From CAWCAW01 sp963714125 (GTDB taxonomy: Bacteria; Actinomycetota; Acidimicrobiia; Acidimicrobiales; UBA8190), in NCBI GenBank assembly GCA_963714125.1, contig OY970234.1, positions 868,001 through 932,000 on the forward strand: DNA of 64,000 bases, written 5' to 3'. The notes under the pieces are model-generated. The model had not been told where the DNA came from. It did no database searches and saw only the letters and a list, made by a program, of their open reading frames with translations. Shown one piece after another: positions 36,113 through 43,582 of this stretch. The position numbers and the translations under genes were made by a program. Each line of letters starts with the position of its first letter. Position 1 is the stretch's first letter.

Positions 36113-38218
36113 ATGGACAATCGCGCCCTATCGGAGATCGCCCGCGGCTTCCCCGATGCCGCCGTCGTGATCGACGACTCTGCCCGGCTCATCTGGGCCA
36201 ATGACGCCGCCGAAGCGCTTTTCGAGCTGCGCTTGGTCGACATGGTCGGTATCAGCGTGCTCGATTTCGTGCACCCCGACGACCATGAGCTAGCCGTGGT
36301 CTCGCTGGCCAGCGTTCAGGGCAAGGACGTGGGTACGCCGCTCGAGCTACGCGTGCGCGCCCCTGAAGGGTGGCGTCTGGTCGAGGTGGTCGGCAGCAGC
36401 CTCCTCGACAACCCCGACGTCGGCGGCGTCGTGATGTCGGTGCGTGACCTGACCGAGCGCCGGCGCTGGGAGGTGGCCGCCAACGACGTGGGACGGTTCC
36501 GCTCCCTGGTGCACAACGCGGCGGCCATGCTCATGCTCGTCGACGAGACGGGCCAGGTGGAGTCGGTCTCCGCCGCGGTGACGCGTCTGCTTGGTCAAGA
36601 CCAAGAACTCGTGGAGCGGCGCCCCTTGGGTGACCTCGTGTGTGACGACGATCGCCCTCGCTTCGACACGGCCCTGGCGCGTGCGCTGGCCACTCCGTCG
36701 TCGAGTGACGGCCCCACCGTGGTCCACGTCGGGTTGAAAAAGCGGGGGCAAGGGTCGGTGCCGTTTGAGCTCAGCATCGTCAACCTGCTCGACGACCCCG
36801 TGGTGCACGGGCTGGTGGTGTCGGGCCACGACATCACCCAGTTGCGCGACGCCCAAGAGGCGCTCGAAGACCTCGCCATCCACGACGTGCTCACGGGCTT
36901 GCCCAACCGCGCCCTCATCCTCGACCGCGCCGAGCAGATGCTGGCCCGGGCGCAACGCACCCGGACGTCGGTCTCGGCGTTGTTCATCGACCTTGACGGG
37001 TTCAAGGATGTCAACGACACCTTGGGCCATCGAGTCGGGGACGATCTCCTACGGCTCGTGTCGGCGCGGCTATTGGGCGCGCTGCGGGCGTCGGACACCA
37101 TCGGCCGCCTCGGCGGTGACGAGTTCGTCGTCCTGGCCGAAGGGTCGTCGTCGATGGCCCCGGAGATGGTGGCCGATCGGTTGCTCGAGTCCCTTGTGCA
37201 ACCGTTTCCTGTCGCCAGTGACGAGCGTCCCCTGCTGCACGTATCGGCCAGCATCGGGATTGTCTCGGGCATGTACGAGTCCGCCGAGGATCTCCTACGC
37301 GATGCCGACATCGCCCTCTACGAGGCCAAGGCCGGCGGGCGCAATCGACACGTGACGTTCCATCCGTCCATGCGAGCCACCTTCCAGAGTCGCTTCGACC
37401 TCGAAAAGGACCTTCGCCAGGCGCTGCTCGGTCGGCAGTTCTTCGTGGTGTACCAGCCCATCGTGAACTTGCGCACCCTGGATATCGTCGGCCTCGAGGC
37501 CCTCTTGCGGTGGCGCCATCCCACCCGCGGCGTGTTGCCCCCGGCCGAGTTCATGGACGCGCTGGAGAACTCCGACATGATCACCGACGTCGGGAAGTTC
37601 GTGCTCATAGCCGCCTGCCGTCAAGCCCAGCTATGGCGCGAAGAGGGGCACCTTGTCCACATGTCGGTCAACGTGTCGGCCCGTCAATTCGAAACGGCGG
37701 GGCTGGTCGGCGACGTACGCACGGCGTTGGAGCGCTCGGGGCTCGATCCCACCGCGCTGGTCATCGAGATGACCGAAACGTCCCTCATGCGTCATAGCCG
37801 CGAGGCGGCCGATCGGCTCAGGGAGCTCAAGAGTGTCGGGGTGCGCGTCGCCATCGACGACTTCGGCACGGGCTACTCGTCGCTGGCGTACCTCCAGCAG
37901 TTCCCCGTCGACGTGATCAAGATCGATCGTGCCTTTGTGATGGGCATGGCCGAATCCACGGAAGGCCAAGCCCTCGTGCACGCGCTGGTGCAGCTGGGTC
38001 AGGCGCTGGGCCTGCAAACCCTGGCCGAGGGGATCGAGTACGAGGGTCAGCTCGAGATGCTGCAGAACGAGGAGTGCGAAAGCGGTCAGGGCTACCTATT
38101 TGCCCGGCCCCTCGAGGCTCCTGAGGCGGGCGCGTTGCTGGCCACCGGGCTCAACCTCGCCGTCCGCGCCGAACCTGTCGAACTTGTCGAGCTGGTCGGC
38201 TCCGCGTCAGACGCCTAA
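36113..38218 (+). CDS. PAS-PAS-GGDEF-EAL cyclic di-GMP protein
   Basis: The 701-residue cytoplasmic protein has two PAS-like sensor segments (about 5-120 and 125-245), a GGDEF diguanylate cyclase domain with intact GGDEF at residues 334-338 (GRLGGDEFVVLAE), and an EAL phosphodiesterase domain with EAL at 462-464 (GLEALLRWRHP), DFGTGYSSLAYLQQFPVD and LAEGIEYEGQ. Both catalytic signatures are complete, so it may make or break c-di-GMP depending on signal. ATG 36113 has AGGAGAGGAGG upstream. The two-component pair before it may control it. Its end overlaps the stop of the ClpP-like gene on the other strand by 12 bases. Confidence 0.92.
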   Translation: MDNRALSEIARGFPDAAVVIDDSARLIWANDAAEALFELRLVDMVGISVLDFVHPDDHELAVVSLASVQGKDVGTPLELRVRAPEGWRLVEVVGSSLLDNPDVGGVVMSVRDLTERRRWEVAANDVGRFRSLVHNAAAMLMLVDETGQVESVSAAVTRLLGQDQELVERRPLGDLVCDDDRPRFDTALARALATPSSSDGPTVVHVGLKKRGQGSVPFELSIVNLLDDPVVHGLVVSGHDITQLRDAQEALEDLAIHDVLTGLPNRALILDRAEQMLARAQRTRTSVSALFIDLDGFKDVNDTLGHRVGDDLLRLVSARLLGALRASDTIGRLGGDEFVVLAEGSSSMAPEMVADRLLESLVQPFPVASDERPLLHVSASIGIVSGMYESAEDLLRDADIALYEAKAGGRNRHVTFHPSMRATFQSRFDLEKDLRQALLGRQFFVVYQPIVNLRTLDIVGLEALLRWRHPTRGVLPPAEFMDALENSDMITDVGKFVLIAACRQAQLWREEGHLVHMSVNVSARQFETAGLVGDVRTALERSGLDPTALVIEMTETSLMRHSREAADRLRELKSVGVRVAIDDFGTGYSSLAYLQQFPVDVIKIDRAFVMGMAESTEGQALVHALVQLGQALGLQTLAEGIEYEGQLEMLQNEECESGQGYLFARPLEAPEAGALLATGLNLAVRAEPVELVELVGSASDA

Positions 38219-38746
38219 GGCGTCGGCGTACCCGAAGGAAAGCGCGTCGGCGGCATCAAGGTAGCGACCGCTTTCCCATTCGTCGTCGATCTCCGCCCTG
38301 TTCCGGCCCACCTTGTCGGCCAGCAGCTGACGGAACTGCTCACGGCGCCGGGCGTGTTCGGCCGCGGCGCGTTCGAACTCGCCGGCTCGGCCTGTCACCT
38401 CGATGTCGGGCTCGCGCAGCCGCAAGCGGGCGTGGGGGGCGATGAGCCGGCGCGCTCCGAGAGCGAACACACCCACGGCACCACCGCCGATGAGGCCTAA
38501 GGCCGTGGTGTGGACGGGCACCCCCAGCACGTCGATGATGTCGATGAGGACGAAAGCCGCTTCGATGGTTCCCTCGCAACTCTGGAGGCGCAGCTCGACG
38601 TGCTCGTCGCCCAAAGCATCGAGGGTCATGAGTGCAGCGGCGGCCTCGGATGCGGCCGCGTCGTCGAGGGTGCCGTGCACGAGTACCACCCGGCGAGAGA
38701 ACAATGACGTCCGCACCTGGTCCCCAAGTGGTGACGGCGCGTGCAT
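38207..38746 (-). CDS. ClpP-like protein lacking the catalytic Ser and His
   Basis: The 179-residue product aligns with the ClpP/crotonase fold, but the active site is gone. The segment TALGLIGGGAVGVFALG replaces the ClpP GQAASMGA loop, with Gly near residue 89 where Ser should be, and LRLREPD replaces MIHQP, with Arg for His. The end, GRYLDAADALSFGYADALG, keeps the ClpP C-terminal helix pattern. It cannot cleave peptides by the known mechanism; a ring partner role like cyanobacterial ClpR is inference. It follows the XRE regulator by one base on the minus strand and is divergent from an intact clpP. Confidence 0.8.
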   Translation of the reverse strand: MHAPSPLGDQVRTSLFSRRVVLVHGTLDDAAASEAAAALMTLDALGDEHVELRLQSCEGTIEAAFVLIDIIDVLGVPVHTTALGLIGGGAVGVFALGARRLIAPHARLRLREPDIEVTGRAGEFERAAAEHARRREQFRQLLADKVGRNRAEIDDEWESGRYLDAADALSFGYADALGV

Positions 38747-38747
38747 C

Positions 38748-39020
38748 TCAGCGCTGGCGATCTTCGAGGTGCCAATCCAAGACGTGATCGACGGCGGCCG
38801 CGTAACGCTCGAGGGTAGACAGGCGCACATCGATCTGACCGGCTTCCAGGCGAGCCACCGCCGATTGGGACGTCCCCATGCGCGCCGCCACCTCGGTCTG
38901 GGACAGGCCCAGGGCCATACGTCGCTCCGCCAGGTCAGCGGCCAAGGCCTTACGCCGGCGGGACATGTCCGACAACCCCGGCAAGAGGGGCTCGTGACGA
39001 CGCTCGTTCACGATTCCCAT
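38748..39020 (-). CDS. XRE-family helix-turn-helix regulator
   Basis: The 90-residue protein has a Cro/C1-type helix-turn-helix, LAERRMALGLSQTEVAARMG followed by TSQSAVARLEAGQIDVRLSTL, typical of antitoxin-like and Clp-locus regulators. ATG 39020 is 31 bases from the divergent clpP start. Its stop is one base from the start of the ClpP-like gene. Several inverted repeats fill the short gap between it and clpP, so it probably controls both directions. In Streptomyces a helix-turn-helix protein (PopR) controls clpP3clpP4; this may be an analogous circuit, not shown to be homologous. Confidence 0.85.
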   Translation of the reverse strand: MGIVNERRHEPLLPGLSDMSRRRKALAADLAERRMALGLSQTEVAARMGTSQSAVARLEAGQIDVRLSTLERYAAAVDHVLDWHLEDRQR

Positions 39021-39056
39021 AGTCCCATACGTCAGCTATGGTATCTCATATATGAG
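39014..39056 (+). promoter_or_regulatory. clpP promoter, leaderless, with palindromes
   Basis: TTCCCA (39014-39019), a 17-base spacer, TATGGT (39037-39042) and nine bases to ATG 39052 make a good promoter whose start point would be the start codon itself. There is no Shine-Dalgarno sequence. Palindromes overlap it: CCATAG/CTATGG (39017-39022 with 39036-39041) and the perfect CTCATATATGAG (39045-39056) over the ATG. These are likely operator sites for the XRE regulator. Confidence 0.6.
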
Positions 39057-39675
39057 CTATTCAGTCATTCCTACTGTCTTCGACCAGACGGCACGCGGCG
39101 ATCGTGCCTTCGACATCTATTCGCTGCTGCTCAAAGAGCGCATCGTGTTCCTGGGCCAGGAGGTCGACGATCAGATCGCCAACCTGATCGTGGCGGAGAT
39201 GCTCTATCTCGACGCCGAGGACCCTGACCGTGATATCGCCCTCTACATCAACTCGCCTGGAGGGATGGCCTATGCGGGCATGGCCATCTACGACGTCATG
39301 CAGCACGTGCACTGCGACGTGTCGACCATCTGTGTGGGGATGGGCATGTCAGCGGCGGCGATGATCCTGTGTGGGGGAACCCCGGGCAAACGCTTCGCCC
39401 TGCCCAACGCCAAGATCATGATCCACCAGGGCAGCGCGGGAACGAGGGGTGCACCGCGTGACATGGAGATCCACCTGCGCGAGGTGCTGTCCACCACCCG
39501 TCGAATGGCGGAGATCATCGCCTTCCACAGCGCCCAGCCCATCGAATGTGTCGAGCGCGACATCGATCGCGACTTCTACATGACCTCCGAAGAGGCGCAG
39601 GCGTACGGGCTGATCGACGACATCATCACGCCACGCCGCGGGGTGAGTGCCGAGCTCTCGCGTGCCGCCGTCTGA
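39052..39675 (+). CDS. clpP: ATP-dependent Clp protease proteolytic subunit
   Basis: The 207-residue serine peptidase forms the barrel fed by ClpC or ClpX. The catalytic Ser is in VGMGMSAAAMILCGG, where MSAAA replaces the usual ASMGA; His is in KIMIHQGSAG, and Asp is in CVERDIDRDFYM. ALYINSPGGMAYAGMAIYD is the family oxyanion segment. All three catalytic residues are present, unlike the divergent paralogue. The loop change and isolated setting suggest an accessory ClpP rather than the housekeeping pair, which is usually a clpP1-clpP2 tandem near clpX. A zinc-ribbon gene overlaps its end. Confidence 0.92.
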   Translation: MSYSVIPTVFDQTARGDRAFDIYSLLLKERIVFLGQEVDDQIANLIVAEMLYLDAEDPDRDIALYINSPGGMAYAGMAIYDVMQHVHCDVSTICVGMGMSAAAMILCGGTPGKRFALPNAKIMIHQGSAGTRGAPRDMEIHLREVLSTTRRMAEIIAFHSAQPIECVERDIDRDFYMTSEEAQAYGLIDDIITPRRGVSAELSRAAV

Positions 39676-39916
39676 TCGACGACGACGGGCACGTCCCGCT
39701 CGCCGGCTTCGCTGCGAGGCGTGCCACGACATCGTGGTGACGCGCCACGCCTGGGACGTGGTCTCGTGCAGTTGCGGGGCGCTCACGCTGTCGGGGCGAC
39801 CGTGGAAGCCCCAGGTGCACTGGCTGGGCTCGGCCGGGGGCGGGTGGACCGAGGTCCTTGCCGACGACGCTGCCGACGCTGTCCCGGCCGCCCCGCAGCG
39901 GCGCATCGGTTTCTGA
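39662..39916 (+). CDS. Small zinc-ribbon-like protein
   Basis: The 84-residue product has CEAC and CSCG pairs (RLRCEACHDIVVTRHAWDVV, SCSCGALTLSGRPWKP), a zinc-ribbon arrangement like the DUF7695-type proteins with CxxC-DxI, a His/Trp-D-V and CxCG. The C-terminal 30 residues are Ala-rich. GTG 39662 lies inside the 3' end of clpP in another frame, giving a 14-base overlap; GTG 39647 is also possible. Function unknown. The overlap suggests it is co-expressed with clpP; its stop is 10 bases from the convergent helicase stop. Confidence 0.65.
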   Translation: MPPSDRRRRARPARRLRCEACHDIVVTRHAWDVVSCSCGALTLSGRPWKPQVHWLGSAGGGWTEVLADDAADAVPAAPQRRIGF

Positions 39917-39925
39917 CCGCAGGTC

Positions 39926-42811
39926 CTACCCGGCGCGCAGCGATTCGGCGATGGCGATCAGATCGTCGCCGTAGGCCTCCAGCTTGACGGGGCCGATGCC
40001 GCTGACGGCCAGCAGGCCCGCTTCGCTGGTCGGAAGCAGGGCGGCCACCAGGCGCAGCGTCTTGTCGTCAAACACGACATAGGCGGGCTTGCCCAATGTC
40101 TTGGCTTGCTTGGCCCGCCACTCGCGCAGTGCTTCCCACGCCGCCTCTACGCGGGGGTGAGCCAGCATGGCCGGCTGACCGTGGTAGCGCACGGTCGTCC
40201 CGAATGCGTTGGTCGTGGTGGCCGTCGCCTCGGTGACTCGCGACCGCACGCCACTGTCGAGGATCTCGATGACCTCGTAGTCATGCCCCCCGTGGGTAAA
40301 GGACAGCCCGATTTCCACCGCCACCGGCTCCGCCCCCTTCGCCGGCGCGGGACTCGGCGCCGACTCCGGTTCCCGGACCCGACGGGGAGGTGCGGCGGAC
40401 GGTTGGCCCGGTGCGTCCAGCTCGACGAGAAATGGTGATGGTACGGCGCCCGGTGCAATCGACACCGTCGATCGTCCCCGGGTCAGCGCCACGTGGAATA
40501 CGCGTCGCTCTTCCTCGATGTCCTCGGCCAACCGGTGGGGCAGAAGGCCGTCGGTGGCGTGGTGGATCACGACATGGGGCCATTCCCGGCCTTTGACGGC
40601 GTGGATCGAGGCCAAGGTGACGCCGGTGCGATCGGCCGGCACGGCGAGTTGAGCAGACAGCCACGCCCCAAAATGCACCGGATCGGGTTCCAGCTCCGCC
40701 AGCTCGACCAGGGCGTCCAGGTCGTCACCGTGTGACGCGATGGCGCCATGGCTCCACCGATCGAGCGCGGTGGCACTAGCGGCCAGTCCACCCTGGCCGA
40801 CGCGCAGGCGCACGGTGGCGAGGACATCGGCGGTGGTGGCACCGGGCTTCGCTGCCGCAGCACGCACCAGCGCGATGTCGTCGGTCATGGCGCTGACCTT
40901 GTCGGCTTCGCGTGTGTTGTCTTTGCCCTCGAGCCACCGAGACAGGCTCAGCATCGACTCCTCGGAGTGCTGACTGCTCACGAGATCGACGAGGGAGGCG
41001 CTCATGCCTCGCTTGGGGTGTCGAGCTGCTTCGCGCAGCATCGCCGCTGGCAGCGCGGAAGACGGCGCGGTGGCGACGGCCAGCCACGCCAAGGCCGCTC
41101 GCACGCCGCCGCGGTTGAGGAAACGGCCGTCGATGGGACCGTTGACCGCAATGGCGGCGTGACGCAACATGACCTGCACGGGGGCCAGCGACGCATTGAC
41201 GCGTGCCAACACCGCCACGTCGCCGGGCGTGGCCCCGGCCTCGAGGAGCGCTTGCACGCGTTGACCGCTGCGCCGGGCCGGGCCTGCGCCGGGGGCGAGG
41301 ATGGTCAGGGCTTGGGTGAAATCGGGAGCGTCGCCGTCGCCTTCGCCTTCGCCGTCGCCGTCACCTTCGACCGGTGCGGCCCGGATCACCTTCTTCACCC
41401 GCAGTGCGTTGTGGGTGAGGAGGTTGGAGGCCGCCGTCACGACGGGAGCCGGGCAGCGGTAGTTCACTTCAAGTGAGTGCAGGGCGGCCCCGGGGAACCA
41501 TGATTCGAAGTCCACCAGCCACCTCGGCGTCGCCCCGGCGTATCCGTAGATGGTCTGGTCGTCGTCTCCGACTCCGTAGACGGCGCCGGCCGGTCCGCTC
41601 AGAAGCCGGATGAGCAGTAGGTGGGCGGGGGTGAGGTCTTGAAATTCGTCGACGAGCAGGACGCGTGCGAAGCGCTGGCTGCGACGGCGAAAAGCGGGAT
41701 CGGCCAGGAGTCGCTCTATGGCGCCGGTGATCTGCTCGTCATAGTCGACGACGTTGCGTTCGCTGAGCAGCGCCCGGTAGCGACGAGCCACGCGCTCAAG
41801 GTCGGACACGTCAGGCAGCTCCTCCTCCACCGTGTCCGGGGAGGCGAGGCCGAGGCGAAGGCGCGACAGCGCTTCGATCCAAGGAGCGGCAGGGTCGCTC
41901 TCAGCGCGTCGGGGGAAGGTGACCAGATCACCGAGAATCCGCCGCACCTCCATCTCTTCGATGGTGGAGCGGTTGCCGCACAGTCGGAGTCCGAGCGAGT
42001 TGAAGGTACGCACGCGCGCGCCGCTGACGTCGGCGAGGCGGGCCCGGATCTCATCGGCGGCGCGGACGTTGTAGCCGACCATGGCCGCCGCACCGGGAGG
42101 TAGGCCCCAGCCGCGTAGCAATAGGCGGGCGCGCTCGGTGAGAACTCTCGTCTTGCCCGAGCCGGCGGGGGCGATGATGCGGGCGGGGCCACCGGGCTCG
42201 GTGACGGCGTCGAGTTGGTCGGGGGCCAGGGCCAGGCCACTGCCATCATTCGGCCCCAGCGGCTGAAGGGAGTCGTGTTCGAGCGAAATGCGGTGCACCA
42301 CGGCGGTGGCCATCCGCCCCGGCAGCGACGCGTCAAGGGGGCCGCCATCGCAGATGGCCGGGGTGCCGTCGGGGAGCACGACGTCAGCGCTGTCAGCACC
42401 CGCGGCGCCGAGACGCCTCGCCATGTCGCCCCAGTGCCAGCGCACGTGCGCCGCACCGCCACGGGCGTCAACCGTGTTCGACCACAGGGCATGGTGCAGT
42501 CGTTCACCCACGAGGTCCAAGTCCACTGGCCACTGCCACGGCTGGCGGTCCATCACCACCTCGTCGGGTGGAGCCAGCGGATCGTCGAGTCCGAGTCCGG
42601 GCGTGAGTTCGACGACGACCGAGCGCCGTGCCCGCCAGGCGACGCTCAACTCGTCGGCGGTGGCTCGGTCAACGCTGGTGACGCGTATGCGCTCGCATGA
42701 CGCCCACTGTTCGGGAGGGCTGGCACCGGGCCCGACGACGACCGAGCGTCCGAGCACGAGGGGATCGGGCATGCCGTGATCTTGGCCTGGACTGGAGCCC
42801 AGGCCGTCCAT
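39926..42811 (-). CDS. UvrD/PcrA-type superfamily 1 helicase with HRDC domain
   Basis: The 961-residue protein has an unusual N-terminal extension of about 210 residues with no known fold, then SF1A helicase motifs: Walker A APAGSGKTRVLTERA, motif Ia region VGYNVRAADEIRARL, motif II LLVDEFQDLTP (Phe for Tyr), motif III GDDDQTIYGYAGA, motif IV LEVNYRCPAPVV, and VKGREWPHVVIHHATDG for motif V. A C-terminal HRDC-type domain closes it (FDDKTLRLVAALLP, LLAVSGIGPVKLEAYG). This fits UvrD2-like proteins of actinobacteria. ATG 42811 directly follows the stop of the GGDEF gene and has AGAGGA upstream. Confidence 0.87.
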   Translation of the reverse strand: MDGLGSSPGQDHGMPDPLVLGRSVVVGPGASPPEQWASCERIRVTSVDRATADELSVAWRARRSVVVELTPGLGLDDPLAPPDEVVMDRQPWQWPVDLDLVGERLHHALWSNTVDARGGAAHVRWHWGDMARRLGAAGADSADVVLPDGTPAICDGGPLDASLPGRMATAVVHRISLEHDSLQPLGPNDGSGLALAPDQLDAVTEPGGPARIIAPAGSGKTRVLTERARLLLRGWGLPPGAAAMVGYNVRAADEIRARLADVSGARVRTFNSLGLRLCGNRSTIEEMEVRRILGDLVTFPRRAESDPAAPWIEALSRLRLGLASPDTVEEELPDVSDLERVARRYRALLSERNVVDYDEQITGAIERLLADPAFRRRSQRFARVLLVDEFQDLTPAHLLLIRLLSGPAGAVYGVGDDDQTIYGYAGATPRWLVDFESWFPGAALHSLEVNYRCPAPVVTAASNLLTHNALRVKKVIRAAPVEGDGDGEGEGDGDAPDFTQALTILAPGAGPARRSGQRVQALLEAGATPGDVAVLARVNASLAPVQVMLRHAAIAVNGPIDGRFLNRGGVRAALAWLAVATAPSSALPAAMLREAARHPKRGMSASLVDLVSSQHSEESMLSLSRWLEGKDNTREADKVSAMTDDIALVRAAAAKPGATTADVLATVRLRVGQGGLAASATALDRWSHGAIASHGDDLDALVELAELEPDPVHFGAWLSAQLAVPADRTGVTLASIHAVKGREWPHVVIHHATDGLLPHRLAEDIEEERRVFHVALTRGRSTVSIAPGAVPSPFLVELDAPGQPSAAPPRRVREPESAPSPAPAKGAEPVAVEIGLSFTHGGHDYEVIEILDSGVRSRVTEATATTTNAFGTTVRYHGQPAMLAHPRVEAAWEALREWRAKQAKTLGKPAYVVFDDKTLRLVAALLPTSEAGLLAVSGIGPVKLEAYGDDLIAIAESLRAG

Positions 42812-43390
42812 TCAGTCCTCTTCGAACGTCCGCACCTCGACCGTTGGGGAATAGACGAAGTAGGCGGCGTCGGACTCCCTGGCCACTGCCAGGGCCAGCT
42901 CGGCGTTGCGCAGCAGCTCACGGGCAGATTCAGCACCACCGTCACTGACTGCGGCGCCGATGGTGGCGAGGGCGAGGAGTTGGCCTCTCGGTTCGCCGAA
43001 GGGCCGGGCAAAGCCGTCCAGAAGGCGCTCGGCCGCCGACTGGGCATTCATGGTCCCCGGCGCGCCCTCGAAGATCACTCCGAAGGTGACGCCTCCCACG
43101 CGCGCCAGTACATCGCCATCTCGTGTGCTGGCGCGCAGCCGGTGGGCGATGTCTTTGAGCAGTTGGTCGCCTCGCTCTCGGCCGTGGACGTTGTTGACGG
43201 CGCCCAGATCAAGGACCTGGATGAGCATGACGACGAGCGCGGCCCCAGATCGCCGACGCCGGGCCACGGCTCTGGTGAGGTGTTCCTCGAACAAGGCCCG
43301 GTTGCCGATGCCCGTGAGCGGATCGGTCAGCTCGGGCAACGTGACGAGCTCTTCGATGGCGTCGTAGGTGACGGGCATCTGGTTGTCCAT
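42812..43390 (-). CDS. Degenerate GGDEF-domain protein
   Basis: The 192-residue protein has the diguanylate cyclase fold (LTDPLTGIGNRALFEEHLTR at the start), but the active-site loop reads RVGGVTFGVIF where GGDEF should be, so catalysis is unlikely. The substrate Asn/Asp region is also changed (LIQVLDLGAVNN). It may bind GTP or c-di-GMP, or act as an adaptor. ATG 43390 with AGGAG nine bases upstream is preferred; the frame is open 18 codons further. The UvrD-type helicase starts immediately after its stop, an odd pairing of signalling and helicase genes. Confidence 0.8.
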   Translation of the reverse strand: MDNQMPVTYDAIEELVTLPELTDPLTGIGNRALFEEHLTRAVARRRRSGAALVVMLIQVLDLGAVNNVHGRERGDQLLKDIAHRLRASTRDGDVLARVGGVTFGVIFEGAPGTMNAQSAAERLLDGFARPFGEPRGQLLALATIGAAVSDGGAESARELLRNAELALAVARESDAAYFVYSPTVEVRTFEED

Positions 43391-43495
43391 GGCGACGGGC
43401 TCCTGTGTGGTGTCCGTCAGCCATCGGCACAAGCGCCTGCTCACTCACTGGTGATCTGGAGGTGAACTGCGTGGTGAGTGCCTGGCGATTTCGAA

Positions 43496-43545
43496 CACCC
43501 AAGCCTCGGCCCCACCGCAAGAGATGGGGGTCCGAGGCTTGGGTG
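43496..43545. terminator. Long hairpin after the secreted propeller gene
   Basis: CACCCAAGCCTCGG (43496-43509) and CCGAGGCTTGGGTG (43532-43545) form a perfect 14-bp stem, with an inner CCCCA/TGGGG extension and a short bulge. It lies between the propeller gene and the degenerate GGDEF gene, both on the minus strand. There is no T-tract, so a terminator of the hairpin-only type or an mRNA end-protecting structure is inferred. Confidence 0.75.
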
Positions 43546-43582
43546 CCAACGTCAACGCCTACTTGTCATCGCGTTGCCAGCG

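Noticed and set aside
36113..38218. The GGDEF-EAL protein as degenerate
   Set aside because: Both GGDEF and EAL motifs are intact, with the usual DFGTGYSS and EGIE segments.
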